Positions 1 through 5,518 of a stretch of DNA of 10,284 nucleotides are shown here, piece after piece (position 1 is the first letter of the stretch; the number at the start of each line of letters is the position of its first letter). Under the pieces are notes generated by a model. It was not told the origin of the DNA. It saw only the letters and a list, made by a program, of their open reading frames with translations, and did no database searches. Source of the stretch: RGIG5057 sp964642045 (GTDB taxonomy: Bacteria; Bacillota; Clostridia; TANB77; CAG-465); NCBI GenBank assembly GCA_964642045.1, contig CAZXLZ010000043.1:1-10284 (forward strand), read 5' to 3'. A program made the position numbers and the translations under genes.

Positions 1-14
1 AGAAAATCCTCCTA
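1..14 (-). promoter_or_regulatory. Ribosome binding site of a gene beyond the left edge
   Basis: On the minus strand positions 13-8 read AGGAGG, followed by only seven bases (ATTTTCT) to the window edge. This is the right distance for a start codon lying just outside. It suggests another minus-strand gene directly after the transglycosylase gene. There is no promoter in the 20 bases between the hairpin at 27-50 and this site, so the gene would depend on read-through. A VirB4-type ATPase is one possibility from the neighbourhood, but nothing in the window shows it. Confidence 0.45.
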
Positions 15-23
15 ATATATAAA

Positions 24-47
24 TAAAAAGAGGAAAAAATCCTCTTT
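24..47 (-). terminator. Intrinsic terminator after the transglycosylase gene
   Basis: Read on the minus strand, AAAGAGGA (47-40) pairs perfectly with TCCTCTTT (34-27) around a five-base T loop. It is followed by a further T-rich tail (TTATTTATAT). It starts six bases after the TAA stop of the preceding gene. It may be partial, because a ribosome binding site for a following gene sits directly behind it. Confidence 0.75.
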
Positions 48-52
48 ATTTG

Positions 53-1117
53 TTATATCTTACCTGTATTTAGTAAAGAGTCTCTTGTAGCCATTACATT
101 TATACTATATGTTCTTTCTAAAATTCCCTTGCTAAAACAATTTGAATAGAACAGCCCCTCACCCATATTATATGAGTTTAAGCCATAGTGTTCTATAAAA
201 TATGTATCACTAGAATACTTTCTTCCCGCGTCTAAATACATAGCTAGCATATATGCACCAGCCTCTATATTTTCATATGGATCAAGTAAATTTGTAATAC
301 CTATCTTATTTCTTAAATTAGCTGTATTAGAATAATGTATCTGGCAAAGTCCATAAGAGTTTCCTCCACCAACAGCATTTACATTATATCTACTTTCAAT
401 ATACATAACAGCAAGTAAAAGTTCATACTGAATACCATACTTTTGGCACATTATATATGTATATTGCTGCATATCGCTACTAAGTGCAATATCGTATACT
501 TTAAATCCATCATCAGCTTTTGGTATAACAATACCATTCGACCTAGATGTTGCAAGATTTAAATTTGTTCCAACTTCTATTACGGAATTTACACTTTCAG
601 AAATTATATTCTCTTCTAACAATGTTCTAGATACCTCAGAACCATCAGAATATTTAACTGCATATCTTACCTTTTTTACCCCGTCTACTCCCTCAGTAGT
701 AACCCTAGATACTCCTCTATACATACCAGGATTTTCTATATATTCTTCACTGTGAGCGATAACCATCTCTTCATCTAATATTTTAACAGTAACTGGTGTA
801 TATTCAGCAAGCATACTATCTATATCAATAGTAGATACTTCTAAATCACTAGAAATAACTATATTCATATTCTTTTTAATATCAGTATCTACGCTTGGAT
901 ATATACTAGTGTTTTCATCAATATATATATTATTACTAAGTAAAAAGCCACGAACATTAGTTGATAATGTTTTAACCCTAATCTTAGTACCATAATAGTC
1001 TAAATTTATAATTTTTACTTGGAGCGCTATAATACATAAACATATCATCATGAAAGCAAGTGTCATAGTTATTATGGTCATTACTTTCCTTATGTTATGC
1101 GCTTTATCCTCTTTCAA
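53..1117 (-). CDS. Membrane-anchored lytic transglycosylase with DUF348-like and G5 domains
   Basis: 354 residues from a TTG start; GGAGGAG (1130-1124) lies six bases upstream, which fixes this start. Residues 12-33 form one N-terminal membrane segment (signal anchor), so the rest is outside the cell. Residues about 45-90 resemble the DUF348 repeat of YabE/Rpf-type proteins (KIRVKTLSTNVRGFLLSNNI) and about 106-184 form a G5 domain with its EE..I and EVGT ends. Residues 212-345 are a soluble lytic transglycosylase (SLT) domain: catalytic Glu241 in YIESRYN, then SYGLCQI (254-260) and LNSYNMGEG (313-321). YabE proteins normally end in a 3D domain; here SLT takes its place. The likely job is cutting glycan strands. 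Next to secretion genes it would fill the VirB1 role of opening the wall for the channel. It has its own promoter, so it may also act alone, as a Rpf-like wall hydrolase. Confidence 0.85.
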   Translation of the reverse strand: MKEDKAHNIRKVMTIITMTLAFMMICLCIIALQVKIINLDYYGTKIRVKTLSTNVRGFLLSNNIYIDENTSIYPSVDTDIKKNMNIVISSDLEVSTIDIDSMLAEYTPVTVKILDEEMVIAHSEEYIENPGMYRGVSRVTTEGVDGVKKVRYAVKYSDGSEVSRTLLEENIISESVNSVIEVGTNLNLATSRSNGIVIPKADDGFKVYDIALSSDMQQYTYIMCQKYGIQYELLLAVMYIESRYNVNAVGGGNSYGLCQIHYSNTANLRNKIGITNLLDPYENIEAGAYMLAMYLDAGRKYSSDTYFIEHYGLNSYNMGEGLFYSNCFSKGILERTYSINVMATRDSLLNTGKI

Positions 1118-1147
1118 ATAAAACTCCTCCTACTTATAGCTGGAGAT

Positions 1148-1175
1148 ATTATACCACAAAAAAATATAATGTCAA
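1148..1175 (-). promoter_or_regulatory. Promoter of the transglycosylase gene
   Basis: Minus strand: TTGACA (1175-1170), 16-base spacer, TATAAT (1153-1148), with an extended -10 (TGG directly before TATAAT). This is close to the vegetative sigma consensus. Transcription would start near 1141, giving a leader of about 24 bases that holds the ribosome binding site. It lies in the 101-base gap after the VirB3-like gene, so the hydrolase is not only dependent on the upstream operon. Confidence 0.8.
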
Positions 1176-1218
1176 ATTTCCCATTTTCTAAGAAATTATA
1201 TACCTATGAAAAAAGTTG

Positions 1219-1560
1219 TTATTTACACATTTTCTTATACAATTTTCCATTTTTAAAATCACTTTTTCTTATCTCATTATATTTATATATATATATATTA
1301 GATTTTCTATAAAATCTTACAACATTTAGCATTACATCAATTCCACTTTCATTGTTATTTCCACAAAATAGAAATACTAACCCTATTGGTATAAAAATGG
1401 CAATAATAATAAATGATATTTTATATGATAAATTAAAAAGACTTGTTATTCCAAGTATTGTAAAAATTATAGTGCAAAATATTACTAAAGCTTTATAGTC
1501 TATAATTCCTAAGAACTTATTTTTATACTCATAATTATAGTATATTTTAGATTTTATCAA
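1219..1560 (-). CDS. VirB3/PrgI-like type IV secretion protein
   Basis: 113 residues from a TTG start at 1560; GGGAGGG sits eight bases upstream inside the end of the VirB6-like gene, and the two genes are 3 nt apart. A short N-terminal cytoplasmic part (YEYKNKFLGIIDYKAL) is followed by a two-helix hairpin (about 24-43 and 47-66) and a basic cytoplasmic tail (VVRFYRKSNIYIYKY). Size, topology and the place after a VirB6-like gene match the PrgI family, the Firmicute counterpart of VirB3, which sits in the membrane and works with the VirB4 ATPase. In known modules virB4 follows at once; here it does not. The family call rests on layout and general pattern rather than on a unique motif. Confidence 0.6.
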   Translation of the reverse strand: MIKSKIYYNYEYKNKFLGIIDYKALVIFCTIIFTILGITSLFNLSYKISFIIIAIFIPIGLVFLFCGNNNESGIDVMLNVVRFYRKSNIYIYKYNEIRKSDFKNGKLYKKMCK

Positions 1561-1563
1561 GCT

Positions 1564-2394
1564 TTAATCCCTCCCAAATTTATCAGATGTTATTTTACTA
1601 AATATTTCTTTTGTAAAGGTATTTATTCTATATATGACATATATACTTCCAACCATAATAATCTTATACATAATATTTTCCATATTTGTACAAGAAAGTG
1701 GTAACATGAGAACAATCTTTACAACATTTTGCATCATTAAATTTATAAAAAATACCTTCATATATGAAAAAAATATTCCTGATGTTAGCTTTGTGCATAA
1801 ACATATAAACGCAAGTGGTGATATTAAAATTAAAAACAAAATAGTTACATATCTAATAGCAAAGGTCATAAGCACACTTATACTACCAAATGTGAGCATT
1901 CCTTTGGTCATTCCATTTAGGCTTAATGTATCTTCCTTTATATATTCTTCAATATTTATTATTTTATCTTTAAGGCATTCAAATGTTAAACTATCCTTAG
2001 AAATAAGCCTTGCAATTCCATCTAAAATCTCAGTAAATATATTATTAAGTTGTAAAATAGTTGATAATATGTATATAGAAAAATTAGTTAGAATACCAAC
2101 TACAATTATTTTAAGTATAAATTTGAATACACTTTCACTTTTGTTTCCATTATACATAGAAATAAAATTAATAACTATGTAATATATACAGAAAAATATA
2201 ATAAATGCGTTTGCTAAAACACCAATATAGTTTATGCCATCTATTTGTATAAGATTTGAAAGTGGTTCTTTTTCTACTATTGTTTCATCTATGACAAATA
2301 TATTATCAATTGCCTTAAATACATCTCTTTCTACTGAGTTAAATAGTTTTTCAAATACTATGTTTATATTAGAAATTAAATTAGTACTTTCCAT
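1564..2394 (-). CDS. VirB6/TrbL-like polytopic channel protein
   Basis: 276 residues. About 50 residues of N-terminal soluble sequence precede roughly five hydrophobic segments: 56-80, 92-113, 165-200 (one long or two short helices), 207-230 and 238-256. A charged cytoplasmic tail follows. ISPLAFICLC (191-200) resembles the PLAF-type motif seen in TrbL/VirB6 inner-membrane proteins, which form part of the translocation channel. The start ATG at 2394 lies one base after the TAG stop of the pilin-like gene and has no strong Shine-Dalgarno sequence of its own, so it is probably translated by coupling. Sequence identity in this family is low; the call rests on topology and gene order. Confidence 0.65.
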   Translation of the reverse strand: MESTNLISNINIVFEKLFNSVERDVFKAIDNIFVIDETIVEKEPLSNLIQIDGINYIGVLANAFIIFFCIYYIVINFISMYNGNKSESVFKFILKIIVVGILTNFSIYILSTILQLNNIFTEILDGIARLISKDSLTFECLKDKIINIEEYIKEDTLSLNGMTKGMLTFGSISVLMTFAIRYVTILFLILISPLAFICLCTKLTSGIFFSYMKVFFINLMMQNVVKIVLMLPLSCTNMENIMYKIIMVGSIYVIYRINTFTKEIFSKITSDKFGRD

Positions 2395-2395
2395 A

Positions 2396-2722
2396 CTATA
2401 TCAATGCATCCACAAATTTTATTATTAAGTCTATGCTAAGTATAATGGCATATCCAACAATAGCATTTACTATCATCTTTTTACCCATTTTGAGTTTTTC
2501 TTCGTCACCAAAACTAAATTTTCTAATAAGTACTCCACTTGCTATTGCAACACCTGCTATTGGAACTGCCAGTTTTACTAAATATCCTTGTATTTTATTA
2601 AATACAGTCGTAAATTTAGTAACAAGTCCTGGTGTTGAAGATGCACCGTATACATTTGCTATGATAAGTCCTATCATAAGTGTAATCATACACACTTTCA
2701 TTATTTTTCTACTCTTTCTCAT
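2396..2722 (-). CDS. VirB2/TrbC-like pilin subunit
   Basis: 108 residues. Residues 1-26 look like a signal peptide: a basic start (MRKSRKIMK), a hydrophobic core and a VYGASS cleavage region. The mature part has two hydrophobic helices, about 47-65 (LVKLAVPIAGVAIASGVLI) and 84-104, split by a short charged loop (RKFSFGDEEKLKMGKK). This is the build of VirB2/TrbC pilins and of the small Maff2-type proteins found at this position in Firmicute conjugation modules. The ribosome binding site GAGGGGG lies inside the last codons of the VirD4-like gene, which ends one base before this start, so the genes are coupled. It would be the extracellular or membrane subunit of the apparatus. Confidence 0.7.
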   Translation of the reverse strand: MRKSRKIMKVCMITLMIGLIIANVYGASSTPGLVTKFTTVFNKIQGYLVKLAVPIAGVAIASGVLIRKFSFGDEEKLKMGKKMIVNAIVGYAIILSIDLIIKFVDALI

Positions 2723-2723
2723 A

Positions 2724-4535
2724 TCATTCCCCCTCTTTCCACATATCTAACCTAACCTTTTTATACAATTTGCTATTTAGTCCATCACTTAGAATGCAAA
2801 CTGCCTCAAATGTTTTAAGATAGCTACTAAAATAGCTACTATCTATTCTTTCTTCTAAATTTTCACTTATATTATAACTTTCTGTTATGCCAGATTTATT
2901 ATTTTTGAAATTTTTAGAAAATATATTGTACTTAGATTCTTGTGAATTTTCAGATACAGATATATTTGTTCTCCTTTTTTCCTCTTTTCCAAGCTGTTTT
3001 ACTATCTCTCCTATAGTGTATACATCATCATTTCTAAACCATATTTTATTTACAAAGTTTTGTATTATAACATTTGAAGCTGCCTCATTATTCAAAGTAT
3101 TCTTAAGTGACGAATAGCTCTGCATGGCCACAACGTTTATACATTTATATTCTCTAGATAAAGAAAAGAAATGTGCATCATCTTCATTGCAAAATTCTTG
3201 GTATTCATCACAGAGTAAAAACTTGTCCTCTTTATTACTTGCCCTAAGCACTTCGCTTTCAAAATTAAGCTTTAAATAAGTTGCTAAGATTTTAGAAATT
3301 TTAGGATTTTCGCCTATGTTTATAGATAAAACAGTTATTGAATTAAAGAAATCTTGATTTTTTTCATTTTTTGAGCAAAATCTTTGACATACATTATAAT
3401 CGCTGACAAATACATCTGTCATTCTAGTTATTTCAGAGCGTATAATATTTTTGGTTCTTGTATCTAACATCATATACTCATTTTTTATATTTGTTATGCT
3501 ATTATTTATTTCAAAGACCTTATTTTCAGATAATTTTCCAAGCATAACTATATTTTTTACTTCTTCTATTTTATTATTTAAGTACTCATTATCTATACAC
3601 AATTTATGAATTTCTAGAAATGATACATAGTCATTATATGTTCTAATAAGTACAATGAAATCTTTTATATAGCTAGCTGCTTTATCTAGCCAATAAGAAT
3701 CAGAACTATTTTTTTCAGATAAAATTTCTAAGCACTTTTTTATTCTTGAGGCAAGTTCAAAAGCAGATATATGAGGAATATCTATAGGATTATATATTCC
3801 GTTATTTAAAGCTACTATATTTAATTTAAGATTACTATTTAAAGATTTCATTACTTTTTTTACTGTATCTACATAATTACCTTTTACATCAAGCACTAAA
3901 CCACATATGTTATTTTTAACAAAGTACCTAAATATTGTTGTTATTGCCGTAGAAGTTTTTCCACTACCAATACTTCCAGTTATTAATATGTTTTGATATA
4001 GTCCTTGTTTATATATGCCTAATTTCTTATCGTTATAGCTCCCTATAATAAGAGTATCTTTAGATAAACTTTCTTCTCTTTCTATTTCTTTTTTACTTGA
4101 ATTTTTGTAATATATTAATTTTAGAATAAAAACTAAATATACAACATAACTTGATAGATAATATAAAATTTTAAATATGATAAAACTTTCATCAAAAATG
4201 TTTGCAAGGTCAATTCTTTTTTGAAAAATACTAATTATATAAACTTTAGAGAATAAAAAATTATATGTAAAAGCCAATTTTATGGCTAAAATTGCAATTG
4301 TAGCAAAAATACTTTTAAAAAAGTATTTGCTACCATTGGGTGATAAAAAGAAATTTAAAATACTTATTTTTTTAGTTTGTTCAAAGTTGCTGGCTATATT
4401 TGTTAAATTATACTTTTTTATATACTTACCAATCTTGCCACCTTGATTTGTACATAAGAAAAATTTATCTAAAAGAGAATATAACCAAAATGAAATTAAA
4501 ATAATATAGATGGAAAATTCTAAGACCAAAAGCAT
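2724..4535 (-). CDS. VirD4/TraG-type coupling ATPase of a type IV secretion system
   Basis: 603 residues. Three membrane segments (about 3-22, 74-95, 119-143) precede the cytoplasmic ATPase. Walker A is GSIGSGKT (187-194), the second strand holds LVLDVKGN (213-220), and Walker B is FLLCDEYQEF (439-448) with Asp443 and Glu444. The stretch VAMQSYSSLKNTL (469-481) corresponds to the Q..SQL sensor region and TraM-recognition part of TraG/VirD4 proteins. Such ATPases bring substrate, usually a relaxase-DNA complex, to the channel. The weak ribosome binding site GGTGA lies seven bases before the ATG. The gene opens a tight operon with pilin-, VirB6- and VirB3-like genes. No relaxase or VirB4 gene is visible, so substrate and power source are open questions. 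FtsK/HerA-type ATPases are the alternative, but the membrane region and context favour VirD4. Confidence 0.85.
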   Translation of the reverse strand: MLLVLEFSIYIILISFWLYSLLDKFFLCTNQGGKIGKYIKKYNLTNIASNFEQTKKISILNFFLSPNGSKYFFKSIFATIAILAIKLAFTYNFLFSKVYIISIFQKRIDLANIFDESFIIFKILYYLSSYVVYLVFILKLIYYKNSSKKEIEREESLSKDTLIIGSYNDKKLGIYKQGLYQNILITGSIGSGKTSTAITTIFRYFVKNNICGLVLDVKGNYVDTVKKVMKSLNSNLKLNIVALNNGIYNPIDIPHISAFELASRIKKCLEILSEKNSSDSYWLDKAASYIKDFIVLIRTYNDYVSFLEIHKLCIDNEYLNNKIEEVKNIVMLGKLSENKVFEINNSITNIKNEYMMLDTRTKNIIRSEITRMTDVFVSDYNVCQRFCSKNEKNQDFFNSITVLSINIGENPKISKILATYLKLNFESEVLRASNKEDKFLLCDEYQEFCNEDDAHFFSLSREYKCINVVAMQSYSSLKNTLNNEAASNVIIQNFVNKIWFRNDDVYTIGEIVKQLGKEEKRRTNISVSENSQESKYNIFSKNFKNNKSGITESYNISENLEERIDSSYFSSYLKTFEAVCILSDGLNSKLYKKVRLDMWKEGE

Positions 4536-4552
4536 TTCGAATCACCAACAAA

Positions 4553-4581
4553 ATTCTATCATTTCAGTTATCTACTTTCAA
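4553..4581 (-). promoter_or_regulatory. Promoter of the type IV secretion-like operon
   Basis: Minus strand: TTGAAA (4581-4576), 17-base spacer, TAGAAT (4558-4553), with TGA before the -10 giving an extended -10. The predicted start near 4546 leaves a very short leader. Two Spo0A-box-like motifs lie just upstream of the -35. Confidence 0.6.
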
Positions 4582-4583
4582 GC

Positions 4584-4614
4584 CTCGACAATATATTTTA
4601 TTTTTTTCGACAAA
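4584..4614 (-). promoter_or_regulatory. Two candidate Spo0A boxes upstream of the secretion operon
   Basis: Minus strand: TTTGTCGAA (4614-4606) equals the 0A-box consensus as I know it, and ATTGTCGAG (4592-4584) shares its TTGTCGA core. The cores are 22 bp apart, two helical turns, and the nearer one ends three bases before the -35. This is where activating Spo0A boxes sit on vegetative-type promoters. The boxes lie about 34-64 bp upstream of the -35 of the divergent SCIFF promoter, so that gene could also respond. The motif is short; the paired phasing is what makes it credible. Confidence 0.5.
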
Positions 4615-4647
4615 ACTAGTTTATATTCTACTTTTTAAAACATTTTA

Positions 4648-4676
4648 TTGCAATTAATATTTTAATATTGTATAAT
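4648..4676 (+). promoter_or_regulatory. Promoter of the SCIFF gene
   Basis: TTGCAA (4648-4653), 17-base spacer, TATAAT (4671-4676). The start would be near 4683, leaving a leader of about 43 bases with GGAGGA at 4715-4720. Confidence 0.8.
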
Positions 4677-4725
4677 TAAATACGTTAAATCTCTAACTAA
4701 ATTATTAATATAATGGAGGACCAAA

Positions 4726-4881
4726 ATGAAACATGTAAAAACTGTAAACAAGATAAACCTTAAATCTACCTTAGAGTATGGGGGATGTCAAAAATGTACC
4801 GCTTCATGCCAGAGTGCATGTAAGACTTCATGTACAGTTGCAAATCAAAAATGTGAGAATTTGAAACACACAGACAAGTAA
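4726..4881 (+). CDS. SCIFF ranthipeptide precursor (six cysteines in forty-five)
   Basis: A 51-residue peptide with ribosome binding site GGAGGA five bases before the ATG. It starts MKHVKTVNKINLKSTLE and has a GGC-type leader/core junction at Gly19-Gly20. Cysteines stand at 21, 24, 28, 32, 36 and 43, with the typical core run SCQSACKTSCTVANQKC (27-43). This is the hallmark of SCIFF, a conserved clostridial ribosomal peptide. Its radical SAM maturase makes a Cys-to-residue thioether; in the C. thermocellum homologue CteA, as I recall, between Cys32 and Thr37, and both are present here at the same numbers. The biological role of SCIFF is unknown. The maturase usually lies next to the gene, but here a terminator follows directly and no maturase is in the window. 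The gene is divergent from the secretion operon. Confidence 0.93.
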   Translation: MKHVKTVNKINLKSTLEYGGCQKCTASCQSACKTSCTVANQKCENLKHTDK

Positions 4882-4913
4882 AGAATTAATTATTTTTGAT
4901 TTTCTATCTATTT

Positions 4914-4949
4914 GAAAGTTTAACATAATGCGTTAAGCTTTCTTTTTTA
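4914..4949 (+). terminator. Intrinsic terminator of the SCIFF gene
   Basis: GAAAGTTTAAC (4914-4924) pairs with GTTAAGCTTTC (4932-4942) around a seven-base loop, with one G-T wobble. Seven bases, all T apart from the last positions, follow from 4943. It lies 32 bases after the stop codon and makes the SCIFF gene monocistronic. From here to 5029 I see nothing but AT-rich spacer. Confidence 0.85.
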
Positions 4950-5029
4950 TAAAATTCACTATATTTTCAACTTAGCAAAGGGGCATAGTTTAAGTCTTGT
5001 AATAATTATAACATTTTAGAAATAATTTA

Positions 5030-5059
5030 TTGATTAACTTTATATCTGTATGTTATAAT
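5030..5059 (+). promoter_or_regulatory. Promoter of the candidate toxin mRNA
   Basis: TTGATT (5030-5035), 18-base spacer, TATAAT (5054-5059), with an extended -10 (TGT before TATAAT). Transcription would begin near 5066 and run to the terminator at 5308-5340, giving an RNA of about 270 nt. Confidence 0.75.
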
Positions 5060-5087
5060 AAATTGCTTTTCTAAAGGTGGGTGCTAT

Positions 5088-5291
5088 ATGAAAAAAGCAC
5101 CGATTTTATTCGATGCTAATTTATTCCATTTTTTGACATCAACGTATTGCCTGATTTTATATTTATATACTATAATTAAATTGCTCTTTTCTATGAGTAG
5201 AAAGGAGGAAACAAATGTCATTACTAATAAATATTGCGAATGCTATAGCTCGTCTTATAAATGCTTTATGCAACTTATACAGAACTATTAA
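5088..5291 (+). CDS. Possible leader ORF overlapping the toxin gene, small membrane protein
   Basis: 67 residues, start preceded by AGGTGGG (5075-5081). Residues 13-34 are a hydrophobic segment (FHFLTSTYCLILYLYTIIKL), followed by a polar cysteine-containing tail with no family I recognise. The reading frame runs through the ribosome binding site and most of the 29-codon ORF in another frame. An inverted repeat, GGTGCT (5080-5085) and AGCACC (5096-5101), puts the start ATG in the loop of a small hairpin. A ribosome reading this ORF would melt the hairpin at 5184-5207 that hides the next Shine-Dalgarno sequence. It could therefore be a coupling leader in the manner of mok in hok/sok. The tail may be only a by-product of the overlap. 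Whether it is translated is uncertain. Confidence 0.35.
   Translation: MKKAPILFDANLFHFLTSTYCLILYLYTIIKLLFSMSRKEETNVITNKYCECYSSSYKCFMQLIQNY
5184..5207 (+). promoter_or_regulatory. Hairpin hiding the toxin Shine-Dalgarno sequence
   Basis: CTCTTTTC (5184-5191) can pair over all eight positions (one G-U) with GAAAGGAG (5200-5207) across an eight-base loop. This buries most of the AGGAGG (5203-5208) that serves the ATG at 5215. Sequestration of the toxin ribosome binding site is common in type I toxin mRNAs. Confidence 0.55.
5199..5229 (+). repeat. Toxin-side copy of the trans-complementary repeats (Shine-Dalgarno and start)
   Basis: AGAAAGGAGG (5199-5208) recurs exactly at 5442-5451. The block GAAACAA, ATGTC, TACTAATAA (5208-5229, covering the start codon) recurs at 5401-5424 with one extra base and two mismatches. 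Because 5401-5451 is transcribed from the minus strand, the antisense RNA carries complements of the toxin ribosome binding site and start codon in trans. Confidence 0.8.
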
Positions 5292-5304
5292 CAAACGCAA
5301 GTAA
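5215..5304 (+). CDS. Candidate type I toxin, 29-residue cationic amphipathic peptide
   Basis: AGGAGG (5203-5208) lies six bases before the ATG. The 29-residue product begins MSLLINIANAIARLINALC and ends RTINKRK. It has no acidic residue and five basic ones (R13, R23, K27, R28, K29). Leu/Ile/Ala recur every three or four positions (L4, I7, I11, L14, L18, L21, I25) with Asn on the other face, which predicts one amphipathic helix with a basic tail. Short helical peptides of this kind act on the membrane as Fst-like toxins or as pore-forming peptides. I do not recognise the family; it does not look like Fst, TxpA, BsrG or the C. difficile toxins I know. The case for a toxin comes mainly from its setting: own promoter and terminator, hidden ribosome binding site, and a convergent RNA complementary to its start region. 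A bacteriocin-like peptide is the alternative. Confidence 0.65.
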   Translation: MSLLINIANAIARLINALCNLYRTINKRK

Positions 5305-5307
5305 CTC

Positions 5308-5340
5308 ATAGCACAAGTTCCAGCTTGTGCTATTTTTATT
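5308..5340 (+). terminator. Terminator of the toxin mRNA with recognition loop
   Basis: ATAGCACAAG (5308-5317) pairs perfectly with CTTGTGCTAT (5324-5333) around the loop TTCCAG (5318-5323), followed by TTTTATT. It begins three bases after the stop codon. The loop and flanking bases (AGTTCCAGCT, 5316-5325) are repeated at 5382-5391 in the loop of the antisense terminator, so the two RNA loops are complementary. Confidence 0.9.
5316..5325 (+). repeat. Loop repeat AGTTCCAGCT, toxin mRNA copy
   Basis: Ten-base direct repeat; the second copy is at 5382-5391. Each copy forms the loop of an intrinsic terminator, one read on the plus and one on the minus strand, so the transcripts can pair loop to loop over eight to ten bases. 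Confidence 0.85.
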
Positions 5341-5367
5341 TTATGACATTATCACGATTTTATGCAC

Positions 5368-5400
5368 AAAAAGGAGAAGGTAGTTCCAGCTATCCTTCTC
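5368..5400 (-). terminator. Terminator of the antisense RNA
   Basis: Minus strand: GAGAAGG (5400-5394) pairs with CCTTCTC (5380-5374) and, after a bulged A, TAG (5392-5390) with CTA (5383-5381), around the loop CTGGAA. The tail CTTTTT follows at 5373-5368. Confidence 0.85.
5382..5391 (+). repeat. Loop repeat AGTTCCAGCT, antisense RNA copy
   Basis: Identical to 5316-5325. It is transcribed from the minus strand as AGCTGGAACT and displayed in the loop of the antisense terminator. Confidence 0.85.
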
Positions 5401-5451
5401 GAAACAATATGTCTCTACTAATAACCTTTCTGTAACTCTGAAGAAAGGAGG
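5401..5451 (+). repeat. Antisense-side copies of the start and Shine-Dalgarno repeats
   Basis: GAAACAA, ATGTC and TACTAATAA at 5401-5424 copy 5208-5229, and AGAAAGGAGG at 5442-5451 copies 5199-5208. On the plus strand the blocks come in the opposite order to the toxin side and are 17 bases apart. A single continuous duplex is therefore impossible and separate contacts are needed. Confidence 0.8.
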
Positions 5452-5518
5452 CTTAAAATGAAATTCATTTTTTCGCCATTGTACACCAAGATTACATAAT
5501 AATCTCAATATACCATTA

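Larger units (their letters stand above)
5368..5512 (-). ncRNA. Candidate antisense antitoxin RNA (RNA II-like)
   Basis: An RNA of about 145 nt is predicted from the promoter at 5547-5519 to the terminator at 5400-5368. From 5' to 3' it holds CCTCCTTTCT (5451-5442), the complement of the toxin Shine-Dalgarno region; a block (5424-5401) complementary to the toxin start region; and the loop CTGGAA (5389-5384), complementary to the loop of the toxin terminator. That loop contains CUGG, a YUNR U-turn motif often found in fast-pairing antisense RNAs. No minus-strand ORF with a ribosome binding site is present. The RNA does not overlap the main toxin transcript on the DNA; it acts in trans through the direct repeats, as RNA II does on RNA I in par of pAD1. 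The likely effect is blocking toxin translation. Confidence 0.7.

Noticed and set aside
1634..2182. Plus-strand 182-codon ORF and other plus-strand ORFs at 1097-1312, 2234-2428, 2433-2750, 2887-3117 and 9451-9753
   Set aside because: They are antisense shadows of minus-strand genes with clear family features and linked ribosome binding sites, and have no convincing starts of their own.
4882..5080. Riboswitch or T-box in the spacer after the SCIFF gene
   Set aside because: Apart from the SCIFF terminator and the toxin promoter the stretch is plain AT-rich sequence, with no T-box motif or known aptamer core that I can see.
5343..5435. 30-codon plus-strand ORF directly after the toxin terminator
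   Set aside because: No ribosome binding site, starts within the terminator tail, and is antisense to the terminator and 3' half of the minus-strand RNA.
5458..5499. 13-codon ORF with a perfect AAAGGAGG six bases upstream on the plus strand
   Set aside because: The Shine-Dalgarno copy is explained as the repeat whose minus-strand complement acts in the antisense RNA. No plus-strand promoter serves this ORF and the toxin terminator lies before it.
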